From Psychrobacillus vulpis (GTDB taxonomy: Bacteria > Bacillota > Bacilli > Bacillales_A > Planococcaceae), in contig NZ_VDGI01000006.1 of NCBI RefSeq assembly GCF_006861825.1, positions 99,163 to 163,162 on the forward strand: a stretch of DNA of 64,000 bases, read 5' to 3'. Made by a program: the position numbers and the translations under genes. Shown here piece after piece: positions 1-7,282 of this stretch; the stretch's first letter is position 1, and the number at the start of each line of letters is the position of its first letter. The notes beneath the pieces are model-generated. The model was not told the DNA's origin. It made no database searches and was given only the letters and a program-made list of their open reading frames with translations.

Positions 1-1179
1 TTTTTCTTCGATTGTTGTCTCTGCTAATTGAATTGCCTCATTTAATACCTCTTCTAATAAAACAATCTTTCCTTTACGAGTCGAAAGCTTCTTACCCTCT
101 TTTAAAATTAAACCAAATGGAATATGCTGAATAGTTTCAGACCATTCATACCCCATATTGCCTAAAACTTTCTTAATTTGAGCAAAGTGCAAACTTTGTT
201 CATTTCCAACTACATACAAAGATTTAGCAAAATCATATGTTTGTTTTCGATTAATAGCTGCCGTAATATCTCTTGTAGCATACAAAGTCGCTCCGTCGGA
301 TTTTTTTATGAGGCAGGGAGGTATATTTTCTCCTACTTCTACTACAAGCGCACCATCAGATTCTATTAATAGATTTTTGTCTAATAACTCCTGAACGATC
401 GAATCCATTTTGTCGTTATAATATGCTTCACCTTGAAATGAATCAAAAGATACCCCAAGCAAATCATATATTTTTTGAAATTCATTTAACGATTCTGATC
501 GAAACCATTTCCAAAGTTCTAATGCTTCCGGATGACCGTCTTCTAACGATTTAAAAGCAGCTCTTCCTTTGTCATTTAGAGAGTCGTCATTTTCAGCTTC
601 TTCATGAAAACGAATATAAAGATTTAATAATGTTTGAATAGGGGCTTCTTGAACTTTCTTTTCATCTCCCCATAAACGATAAGCTACTAGTAGTTTTCCA
701 AATTGCGTGCCCCAGTCACCAAGGTGATTGATTTTAATAGGTTGATACCCGTTTTTCTCAAGTAATAAAGAAATTGAATTTCCAATTACAGTAGATCTCA
801 AATGCCCCATGGAAAATGGCTTTGCAATATTAGGTGATGACATGTCAATCGTTACTACTCCACCAGCCCCTAAATTGGAAGAACCGTATTGTTTCCCTTG
901 ATTGTGGATGGTAGTTAATGTGGAATAAGCAAATGTAGATCTTTTCATAAATAAATTTACGTATCCATTTACAGCTTCCACTTTTTCAATGTATTCACTG
1001 TGAATATTTCCAGCAAGTTCCTGTGCAATTACATTGGGAGATTTTCTTAGCTTTTTAGCAAAGGGAAAGCAAGGAAGGGCGAAGTCACCTAAGTGAGCAT
1101 AAGCAGGTATTTCAATCATGTTTTCTTCAATCAACTCAGATGTGAAGTTTTGCAGAATGTCTAATACTTTCATTTTCAT
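1..1179 (-). CDS. argS: Arginyl-tRNA synthetase, partial (C-terminus outside window)
   Basis: Class I arginyl-tRNA synthetase that charges tRNA-Arg in the cytoplasm. The minus-strand frame stays open from 1179 to the window edge (393 codons; the family is about 555, so the anticodon-binding C-terminal domain is missing here). The N-terminus has the ArgRS Add1-type stretch GDFALPCFPFAKKLRKSP, then SSPNIAKPFSMGHLRST, which contains the HIGH-equivalent (GHL), and near the window edge LSTRKG, the ArgRS counterpart of KMSKS. The start is ATG at 1179 with AGGAGG seven bases upstream; a second ATG lies at 1173. A T-box leader precedes it, so expression should respond to uncharged tRNA-Arg. Confidence 0.96.
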   Translation of the reverse strand, partial: MKMKVLDILQNFTSELIEENMIEIPAYAHLGDFALPCFPFAKKLRKSPNVIAQELAGNIHSEYIEKVEAVNGYVNLFMKRSTFAYSTLTTIHNQGKQYGSSNLGAGGVVTIDMSSPNIAKPFSMGHLRSTVIGNSISLLLEKNGYQPIKINHLGDWGTQFGKLLVAYRLWGDEKKVQEAPIQTLLNLYIRFHEEAENDDSLNDKGRAAFKSLEDGHPEALELWKWFRSESLNEFQKIYDLLGVSFDSFQGEAYYNDKMDSIVQELLDKNLLIESDGALVVEVGENIPPCLIKKSDGATLYATRDITAAINRKQTYDFAKSLYVVGNEQSLHFAQIKKVLGNMGYEWSETIQHIPFGLILKEGKKLSTRKGKIVLLEEVLNEAIQLAETTIEEK

Positions 1180-1199
1180 TTGAATTCCTCCTAAAAATA

Positions 1200-1557
1200 A
1201 AAAAGCCCTCGTCTCATTAAAAATGAGACGAAAGCTTAACTTCCGCGGTACCACTCAATTTGCCTATTTCGGCCACTTTCTCTATAACGGTGAGTCTCCG
1301 GCTTTTTTTACTATATAAGTGTAAACTTTTCTATATAGTATATGTCCAGCTCCAGACGCCATCTGCTCGAGGTCAAATGCCTGTTTCTTGCGGTGGCTGA
1401 GGGAACTGCCTCCTCAGAAACCGGCATTTGCTTGTCGCAGCAAGGCGGCGTCTGCCGCTTTTCTAACAAGCATCTCCAAAGTGCGTTTCACAACTCTTCA
1501 TAACTAGGCTCACACCATCCCTAGCTCGCTTTGTATTTCGATATTGTTACTCTCTTC
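1200..1557 (-). promoter_or_regulatory. T-box leader of argS
   Basis: Minus-strand leader with the T-box core GAGTGGTACCGCGGAAG around 1240-1256, followed by a terminator stem (TCGTCTCATT / AATGAGACGA, about 1203-1233) and a T-run. At its 5' end (about 1500-1557) is stem I material: AGAGAGTA, AGCGAGC, then GGGATGGTGTGAGCC, typical of the AGTA bulge and GNUG apical region. A CGC triplet at 1483-1485 is the likely arginine specifier codon (inference). An interspersed repeat lies between stem I and the antiterminator. Uncharged tRNA-Arg should favour the antiterminator and readthrough into argS. Confidence 0.88.
1344..1462. repeat. Interspersed inverted-repeat element inside the T-box leader
   Basis: A GC-richer block of about 120 bp with nested inverted repeats: CAGACGCC (1353-1360) with GGCGTCTG (1447-1454), AAATGCC (1375-1381) with GGCATTT (1423-1429), and CTGAGG with CCTCAG. 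The framework 'gtccagctccag-cgcc...ctcgaggtc...gcttgtcg...' resembles an intergenic repeat that I recall as common in Bacillales genomes. It occupies the place where T-box stems II/III are normally found. Confidence 0.75.
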
Positions 1558-1576
1558 ATCTAAGATATTGTATTTG

Positions 1577-1605
1577 AATTTATCAAATTGCAGAGAAGAA
1601 GTCAA
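1577..1605 (-). promoter_or_regulatory. Probable sigma-A promoter of argS
   Basis: On the minus strand TTGACT (1600-1605) and TAAATT (1577-1582) are separated by 17 bp, about 20 bp upstream of the first T-box stem. The -35 is good and the -10 is weak. Confidence 0.5.
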
Positions 1606-1723
1606 ATTGTTTTGATATTTTTTCACGACAGTTGGTTATTGCATTCTAACAAAAAGAACTTGTAAGTAGATCGTAAAAAGTTCTCGAGGGTTTTATTAAA
1701 AAGAAAATATTTGAAATAAGTAG

Positions 1724-1751
1724 TTGCAATTATCAGAAAGTACTGTATACT
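1724..1751 (+). promoter_or_regulatory. Sigma-A promoter of the ABC importer operon
   Basis: TTGCAA (1724-1729) and TATACT (1746-1751) with a 16-bp spacer. Transcription would start about 1758, just before the terminator-type leader at 1774-1851. Confidence 0.65.
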
Positions 1752-1773
1752 AAAATTTAGTTAAATAACTAGG

Positions 1774-1851
1774 CAGAGACTATGAGATGAAAGCCTGAGT
1801 GTAAGCCCTTACATTGGAAGGGTTACATTTGGCATTCGTCTCTATTTTTTT
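1774..1851 (+). promoter_or_regulatory. Leader terminator with putative GlpP-responsive motif
   Basis: A nested hairpin: AGAGAC (1775-1780) with GTCTCT (1838-1843), then GCC/GGC, TGTAA/TTACA and CCCTT/AAGGG, ending in seven T. It lies between the promoter and the first gene, so it is an attenuator, not an end-of-operon terminator. Its 5' arm overlaps CAGAGACTATGAGATGA (1774-1790), which matches the glpD leader sequence at 7199-7215 in 13 of 17 positions. GlpP, encoded 5 kb downstream, is known in Bacillus to antiterminate glp leaders when glycerol-3-phosphate is present; control here is inferred from the shared motif. Confidence 0.7.
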
Positions 1852-1882
1852 GTCCATTAACTATAATATGAGGGGGATTCAT

Positions 1883-2911
1883 GTGAGAAAAATTTCTGGT
1901 TTGGCTGCAAGTGTTTTACTAGCGGCGGGAATGTTAGCAGGATGTGCCGGAGGAACTTCGGAAGGAGAAAATGGCAAGGGAAGCAGAATTACGCTTTACT
2001 CACCGGAAACACCGGATTTTACAAAAGAGTTAGCAATGAAGTATGAAGAACTTAATGATGAAAAAGTAGATGTGCATTATGCTGGGACAAACGTTCTAGT
2101 AAATCAAATGCTTGCAGAGAAAGATAATCCAAAAGCCGACGTTTGGTATGGTGGAGGAGGAATACTTCCATTTGAGGCTGCGGTTGAGCGTGGAATTTTG
2201 AGTAACTATATCCCGGATTTTGCAGCAGATTGGGACATTGTAGAAAATGGAATTAAAATGAAACATGAAGACGGGAAGTATGTAGGAGTTGAAATCTTCG
2301 TATTAGGTTTCTCGTATAACCCAGAACTTGTTTCTGAAGCAGAAGCACCAAAGACATGGGAAGATTTGCTTGACCCTAAATGGGAAGGAAAAATTCAGTT
2401 TCCTAACCCAGCAGCATCAGGTACAGCCACTTTAATGGTAATGGATCAAATGATGCGAAAAGGTGAAGACGAAGCTTGGAAATACTTTGAGAAACTTGTA
2501 AAACAAGCGAATTCAATGCCTGACTCAGGTTCTGCTCCTACTAAAGGAGTGGCAATGGGAGAAGCACATATCGGCATTGGTTTTGACTTTATGGCATACG
2601 AACAAAAAAACAAAGGGGAGAGTGTAGATTTTATCGTACCTGATAAAACTCCAGTACTTGTAAACCCTGTTACATTAATCGAAGGTGGACCAAACGCAGA
2701 AGGGGGTAAAAAGTTTATGGACTTCTTACTTTCTGAAGATGCTCAACAAATTATGGCAGACTGGTACCATATACCAATTAATCCTAATGTAGAATCTAAA
2801 ACACCTTTAACGCTAGAAAAAGTTAAAGCACACGCAGTTGATCTTGATATCGACTGGGTTAATGAAAACTATGATCGTGTTCGTAATGAGTGGAAAGCTA
2901 AATTTCAATAA
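1883..2911 (+). CDS. ABC importer substrate-binding lipoprotein (Fbp/PhnS-like)
   Basis: Extracellular solute-binding protein of the iron/phosphonate/spermidine type (periplasmic-binding class II fold), anchored outside the membrane as a lipoprotein. The signal peptide is a basic start plus a hydrophobic run ending in the lipobox LAGC, with Cys21 as the lipidation site. The mature part shows the family pattern TLYSPETPDFTKELA, ADVWYGGGG and PKTWEDLLDPKWEGKI. I chose GTG at 1883 (AGGGGG six bases upstream); the longer frame from 1814 would start inside the leader terminator. The substrate cannot be read from sequence. The operon partners and the shared glp leader motif point to glycerol-3-phosphate or a glycerophosphodiester. 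Confidence 0.88.
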   Translation: MRKISGLAASVLLAAGMLAGCAGGTSEGENGKGSRITLYSPETPDFTKELAMKYEELNDEKVDVHYAGTNVLVNQMLAEKDNPKADVWYGGGGILPFEAAVERGILSNYIPDFAADWDIVENGIKMKHEDGKYVGVEIFVLGFSYNPELVSEAEAPKTWEDLLDPKWEGKIQFPNPAASGTATLMVMDQMMRKGEDEAWKYFEKLVKQANSMPDSGSAPTKGVAMGEAHIGIGFDFMAYEQKNKGESVDFIVPDKTPVLVNPVTLIEGGPNAEGGKKFMDFLLSEDAQQIMADWYHIPINPNVESKTPLTLEKVKAHAVDLDIDWVNENYDRVRNEWKAKFQ

Positions 2912-2927
2912 ATAAGGGTGAAAATCA

Positions 2928-4058
2928 ATGGGATCAGTAATAATCAATAATATGACTAAAAAGTTTGGGGAATTTACTGCACTTCATGATATTAACCTAG
3001 AAATTGAGGAGGGCGAATTCTTCGCTCTTCTCGGTCCTTCGGGATGTGGGAAGACTACAACAATGCGTTGTATAGCTGGGTTTGAAAATCCTACATCTGG
3101 GAAAATTTACATAGGAAATAATGAAGTAGAAAATATTCCCGCAAATAAACGAAATTGTGGAATGGTTTTTCAAAGTTATGCTTTGTTCCCACATATGAAT
3201 GTCTTCGACAATGTTGCTTATAGTCTTAATATTAAGGAATTGAATTCTAGTAATCCAGTAAAGCAGTTAGCGATTTATGCACGCCTCTTAAATAATAGAT
3301 TAGGGAAGCATCCGAAAGCAATTCAGGAAAAAGTTATGGAGATACTTAAGTATGTAGAACTGGATAAGCATGCTGATCGCTTAACAAGCGAATTATCAGG
3401 AGGACAGCAACAACGTGTTGCTCTAGCGAGAGCATTAGTTATGGAACCGGCTGTACTACTGATGGATGAGCCTCTATCAAATTTGGATCAAAAGCTTCGA
3501 CATTCTATGAGGAATACAATTCGTACTATTCAACAAGATCTCGGAATTACGACAATTTTTGTTACGCATGACCAAGAAGAAGCTATGAGTATGGCAGATA
3601 GAATAGCAGTAATGGATAAAGGGCATATTGTTCAAATTGGGACACCAACAGATTTGTATAGTAATCCGTCCACTCCCTTCATTGCTGATTTTGTAGGTAC
3701 CTCTAATATTCTTAGTGGAACTGTCGCTGGAGAAGAGAATGGACTTGTAATTGTGAAAGGTGATGGATTTGTTCTTAGGTCTGCTAACAAGGCTTTGAAA
3801 GATGAATTAAATGTAATTATCAGACCTGAGCATGTAAAGGTAGAAGCGGTTGACAGTATTATTGACGATAAGAAAACTAATGTAATTGAAGGTACTGTTA
3901 TCATGTCTACCTATTTGGGTTCGATTGTTCGATATGACGTCCAAGTGGGTTCATACCAGCTTATTGTAGATACGACATACTCATCTGGATCTAATATATT
4001 TGAAGAAGGAAGGAAGGTAAAGCTGACGGTAGAGCATGAAAGGGTACTATTAATATGA
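2928..4058 (+). CDS. ABC importer ATPase with TOBE domain
   Basis: ATP-binding subunit of the importer, on the inner face of the membrane. It has Walker A GPSGCGKTT near residues 36-44, the Q-loop in VFQSYALFPHMNV, signature LSGGQQQRVALARAL near 155-168, Walker B VLLMDEPLSNLD near 175-186 and the H-loop IFVTHDQEEA. The C-terminal 90 residues fit a TOBE substrate/regulation domain (VIIRPEHVKVE). Between the Q-loop and the signature there is an insertion of roughly 30 residues (KELNSSNPVKQLAIYARLL and following) compared with the usual Pot/Fbp ATPases. The 376-residue length is normal. The stop overlaps the permease start by four bases (ATGA), indicating translational coupling. Confidence 0.93.
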   Translation: MGSVIINNMTKKFGEFTALHDINLEIEEGEFFALLGPSGCGKTTTMRCIAGFENPTSGKIYIGNNEVENIPANKRNCGMVFQSYALFPHMNVFDNVAYSLNIKELNSSNPVKQLAIYARLLNNRLGKHPKAIQEKVMEILKYVELDKHADRLTSELSGGQQQRVALARALVMEPAVLLMDEPLSNLDQKLRHSMRNTIRTIQQDLGITTIFVTHDQEEAMSMADRIAVMDKGHIVQIGTPTDLYSNPSTPFIADFVGTSNILSGTVAGEENGLVIVKGDGFVLRSANKALKDELNVIIRPEHVKVEAVDSIIDDKKTNVIEGTVIMSTYLGSIVRYDVQVGSYQLIVDTTYSSGSNIFEEGRKVKLTVEHERVLLI

Positions 4059-5758
4059 AGAAACTTAAAAACAGTTTTAATGGATTATCGGTTGTCAAAA
4101 TATTAATTTATGCATTCTTCGGTCTTTTCATGTTACTTCCTTTATTTTCTGTTTTCCTTGTTAGCTTTACAGGGCAGCCCATTAATATCTTAGGTTCTCT
4201 AACTGATCCAGCAATACTAAGTTCAACGATAGAGAAATTTAAAGGTGCATCATTAGAAAATTATAAACAAGTATTCTCAAATGCAGGCTACTTAGACGGA
4301 TTAAAGAACAGCCTATTATTAGGTTTCCTTGTAACTTTGATTGTAATAGTAATTTGCGTTCCTATGGCATATGGAATTGCTAGGACAAAGATGCCGTTTA
4401 AAAAAACGATTTCTGCATTGTGTATGGTACCTCTTATTGTACCAACATTCATCTCTGCTTACGCATTTATCATTATGTTTGGCCGTTCAGGATGGGTTAC
4501 TGAAATTTACAATGTTTTGGGAGGGGAAGGAATGCTCCTAAATCCGTACTCCATGGCGGGTGTAGTAACGGTGCAAGTATTCTTTTTCTTCCCCTATGCT
4601 TTGTGGACGCTTGTGGCTGCTTTTAAAATAAGCGATGTCAGTTTAGAAGAGGCTTCTCAGAACTTAGGAGCAAAGAACTGGTTTACATTCATCTTTGTGA
4701 CTTTTCCATTAGCTCTTCCTGGAATAATTTCGAGTGCGCTCCTTATTTTCACTGTCAGTTTCTCGGATTTTGGAACACCGATAGTTTTAGCTCCAAAAGA
4801 GCTGAACTTATTAGTAGTTGAAGCGTATCGTGAAATTGCCGGTTTCTTCAATTGGGGCGGCGCCGCTATCTTGACTGTTGTTATGGTAATTGTAGCTGCA
4901 TTCTTCTTTTGGCTTCAACATTTGTTTACAAAAGGGAAAAACTACGGGTCAGTTTCAGGTAAACCAAAACAGCAAAAGTTAATCGAGAACAAGACTCTAA
5001 CAAGAATACTTTCTGGATATTCTTTCTTAGTCGTTTTGGTTCCTCTTTTTGCAATGCTTTCGGTAGCGCTACAATCTGTTGCGACTACTTGGGGGAAGGA
5101 TTTATTGCCAAATGGTTACACGTTGGACCATTACAAGACAATTTTTACAACTTCGATGGGGAACATACAAAACAGTATTATGCTGGCAACAGGGGCTTTA
5201 GTTTTAAGTGTAATCATTGCTACATTTGTTTCCTATTTTGTTGTTAGACAAAATTCTTCTAAACTAGATTTTATGGCATCAATTCCTCTAGTTGTTCCTG
5301 GAATAGCTTTTGGTATTGCTTTAATACAAACTTTTAATACTGCACCACTTCATTTAACAGGCACGGCTGTTCTGCTTATTATTGCATATACAATTCGTAG
5401 GCTTCCTTATATGGTGCGTTCGACGATGGGGGCGATGAGAGCAATCAAACAAGATATAGAAGAAGCTGCAATTAATTTAGGTGCGACACCACTTACGGCC
5501 GCTATTACGATTATTGGCCCTCTTATGCTTCCAGGAATTGCTGCAGGATCGATACTAGTTTTCATAACGGTCATTAAAGAAGCTAGTGTCTCTATTTTAC
5601 TTGCACCACCGGAATGGGCACCTATGAGTTTGGCTATCTTTCATAATATTTTGCGTGCAGAGTATTATTCTGCGGCAGCAATGTCTATTGTTTTAATAGT
5701 TTTGGTTCTGTTATTACAAGGAGCTGCTAATTTATTGTCCCGTAAGCAAAAGTTATAA
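4055..5758 (+). CDS. Fused two-domain ABC importer permease
   Basis: Integral membrane permease of the Fbp/PhnV/ThiP type, with two BPD_transp_1 domains in one 567-residue chain, about twelve predicted membrane spans. Each half carries an EAA loop that docks on the ATPase: EEASQNLGAKNWFTFIFVTF near residues 195-214 and EEAAINLGATPLTAAITIIG near 470-489. A single fused permease explains why the operon has only one permease gene. It begins inside the ATPase stop codon and is followed 20 bases later by the HAD phosphatase, so all four genes are probably one transcript. Confidence 0.92.
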   Translation: MKKLKNSFNGLSVVKILIYAFFGLFMLLPLFSVFLVSFTGQPINILGSLTDPAILSSTIEKFKGASLENYKQVFSNAGYLDGLKNSLLLGFLVTLIVIVICVPMAYGIARTKMPFKKTISALCMVPLIVPTFISAYAFIIMFGRSGWVTEIYNVLGGEGMLLNPYSMAGVVTVQVFFFFPYALWTLVAAFKISDVSLEEASQNLGAKNWFTFIFVTFPLALPGIISSALLIFTVSFSDFGTPIVLAPKELNLLVVEAYREIAGFFNWGGAAILTVVMVIVAAFFFWLQHLFTKGKNYGSVSGKPKQQKLIENKTLTRILSGYSFLVVLVPLFAMLSVALQSVATTWGKDLLPNGYTLDHYKTIFTTSMGNIQNSIMLATGALVLSVIIATFVSYFVVRQNSSKLDFMASIPLVVPGIAFGIALIQTFNTAPLHLTGTAVLLIIAYTIRRLPYMVRSTMGAMRAIKQDIEEAAINLGATPLTAAITIIGPLMLPGIAAGSILVFITVIKEASVSILLAPPEWAPMSLAIFHNILRAEYYSAAAMSIVLIVLVLLLQGAANLLSRKQKL

Positions 5759-5777
5759 ATTTATTGGAGTGAAGAGT

Positions 5778-6551
5778 TTGAAAGGATTTATATTTGACCT
5801 CGATGGCACAATTTATGTTGATAATGAGATAATTCCAGGGGTACCTGATGCCATAAAGAGTCTAAAAGAACGTGGCGATAAAGTGGTATTTCTTACTAAT
5901 AAGTCAATTGCGAGTAGGAAAGATTACGTTGAAAAATTGAACAATTTAGATATCCATGTAGAGCTAAATGAAATAATAAATTCTAATTATATAACTGCTC
6001 ATTACTTAAAGTCGGTTATGAAGCCTGATGATGCAGTTTATGTAATTGGGGAAGCACCATTATTTGAAGAACTTTCTGATGAGAATATTAAGTTGGCGGA
6101 TATATCCGCCAACGCTTCTCATGTAGTTCTAGGATGGGATAGGAATTTTACTTATGATAAGCTGAATGATGCTTTTCAGGCTTGGAGGAATGGAGCAAAA
6201 ATAATTGCTACAAACCCAGATAGAACTTGTCCGGTTCGAGAGGGAGAAATCCCAGATTGTGGTGCAATGATTGGAGCAATTGAAGGAGCAACTGGAGAGC
6301 CGGTGAATTTGATCACAGGTAAACCATCATCCATGATGGCAGAGTATGTCTTAGAAAAAGTATTAGGAATGCAAGCTTCTGATTGCTACATGGTGGGAGA
6401 TAGATTGGAAACAGATATTAAAATGGCCAATGAAGCAGGTATACAATCTGTTTTAGTCATGACAGGTATTACAAATCCAGAAATGCTAAAACAGACAACG
6501 TATCAACCAAAATATGTACTGGAGAGTGTAAAGGATATAGGTAATTTATAA
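5778..6551 (+). CDS. HAD-IIA (NagD-like) sugar/glycerol phosphatase
   Basis: Cytoplasmic HAD-superfamily phosphatase of the IIA (NagD/AraL) type, the family annotated in Firmicutes as TIGR01457-like. Visible motifs: motif I FDLDGTIYV with the nucleophile and acid Asp pair near the N-terminus, motif II FLTNKS, the IIA cap DCGAMIGAIEGATG, motif III Lys in ITGKPSSMM and motif IV MVGDRLETDI. The likely start is TTG at 5778 (GGAG eight bases upstream), which gives the family's usual beginning LKGFIFDLDG; GTG at 5769 is possible. Together with the importer and GlpD it may dephosphorylate imported glycerol phosphate, or limit sugar-phosphate toxicity; that role is inferred. Its end overlaps the end of glpP by six bases, tail to tail. 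Confidence 0.87.
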   Translation: MKGFIFDLDGTIYVDNEIIPGVPDAIKSLKERGDKVVFLTNKSIASRKDYVEKLNNLDIHVELNEIINSNYITAHYLKSVMKPDDAVYVIGEAPLFEELSDENIKLADISANASHVVLGWDRNFTYDKLNDAFQAWRNGAKIIATNPDRTCPVREGEIPDCGAMIGAIEGATGEPVNLITGKPSSMMAEYVLEKVLGMQASDCYMVGDRLETDIKMANEAGIQSVLVMTGITNPEMLKQTTYQPKYVLESVKDIGNL

Positions 6552-7109
6552 ATCAAAGTTCCACATTTCTGGATTCCCGGATGAAACGGCAAGTGCCCCA
6601 GATTTGAGTGCTTGATGAACTTCAGAAATGTCATCTATCAATCCTCCGGCGATAATAGGAAATTCTAGTTCGGTGGAAAGTTGGTCTATAATTTTTGGCA
6701 TGATTCCTGGTAAAACTTCAACGGCATTAGGTCGGCAGGAATTCACCATTTCTATACCTTTGGAAACAGCGCTACGATCAAGTAAGAAAATACGTTGAAT
6801 TGTCTTAAGTCCGATCTCATTTGCAATTTTGACTATATGACTTTTAGTAGTAATGATACCTGTGGGCTTCCAGTTCTCTGCCACGAAGGTTAAAGCATTT
6901 TTTGAATTGGAAATGCCGTCGATAAAATCAAGATGGACAAAAACATATTTTCCAGCTTTTTTGAGTTGACTAATGTAATTGGTAATGGTCATTAGATTAC
7001 CAGTAAGGAGGAAAACGATGTTTGCTTTACTTTCTAAGGCATATTTTAAATCTTCCTCGTTTGTAACAGATGCTATCATTTGCGATTCTACCATATCGAC
7101 TAAGCTCAC
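6546..7109 (-). CDS. glpP: Glycerol-3-phosphate responsive antiterminator
   Basis: GlpP-family mRNA-binding antiterminator (about 190 residues; 187 here). In Bacillus subtilis it binds the leaders of glpFK, glpD and glpTQ with glycerol-3-phosphate and allows readthrough. The sequence has the family's TIM-barrel-like pattern: NIVFLLTGNL, VFVHLDFIDGIS, PTGIITTKSHIV, IQRIFLLDRSAV, VEVLPGIMPKII and IIAGGLIDD. Start GTG at 7109 with GGAAGG upstream. It is transcribed against both the importer operon and glpD, and sits exactly between two leaders that share a motif, which makes both its likely targets. No separate terminator is seen between it and the converging phosphatase gene. Confidence 0.93.
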   Translation of the reverse strand: MSLVDMVESQMIASVTNEEDLKYALESKANIVFLLTGNLMTITNYISQLKKAGKYVFVHLDFIDGISNSKNALTFVAENWKPTGIITTKSHIVKIANEIGLKTIQRIFLLDRSAVSKGIEMVNSCRPNAVEVLPGIMPKIIDQLSTELEFPIIAGGLIDDISEVHQALKSGALAVSSGNPEMWNFDL

Positions 7110-7198
7110 TAAAATTCATCCTTCCTACTTGTAAGAATTGTTAATACTTCATTATTGTAGCATAGATTAAATATTCAGAAGAGAAAAATTAATAGGGT

Positions 7199-7262
7199 CA
7201 GAGATAAAGAGAAGAGACCATTACAATCCCTGCATTAAGCAGGGTTATTGTAATGGTCTTTT
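7199..7262 (+). promoter_or_regulatory. glpD leader terminator with GlpP-type motif
   Basis: CAGAGATAAAGAGAAGA (7199-7215) runs straight into a strong hairpin, GACCATTACAAT (7216-7227) plus CCCTGC paired with GCAGGG and ATTGTAATGGTC (7247-7258), followed by TTTT. It lies 20 bp before the glpD start, so it is an attenuator. Bacillus glpD is known to be controlled this way by GlpP. I could not identify a convincing -10/-35 pair upstream. Confidence 0.8.
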
Positions 7263-7282
7263 AATGTGAAGGAGTTTTTAAT

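Noticed and set aside
1814..1882. Upstream extension of the binding protein (MEGLHLAFVSIF...)
   Set aside because: It begins inside the leader terminator hairpin, lacks a ribosome site and would spoil the lipoprotein signal peptide. GTG at 1883 fits both.
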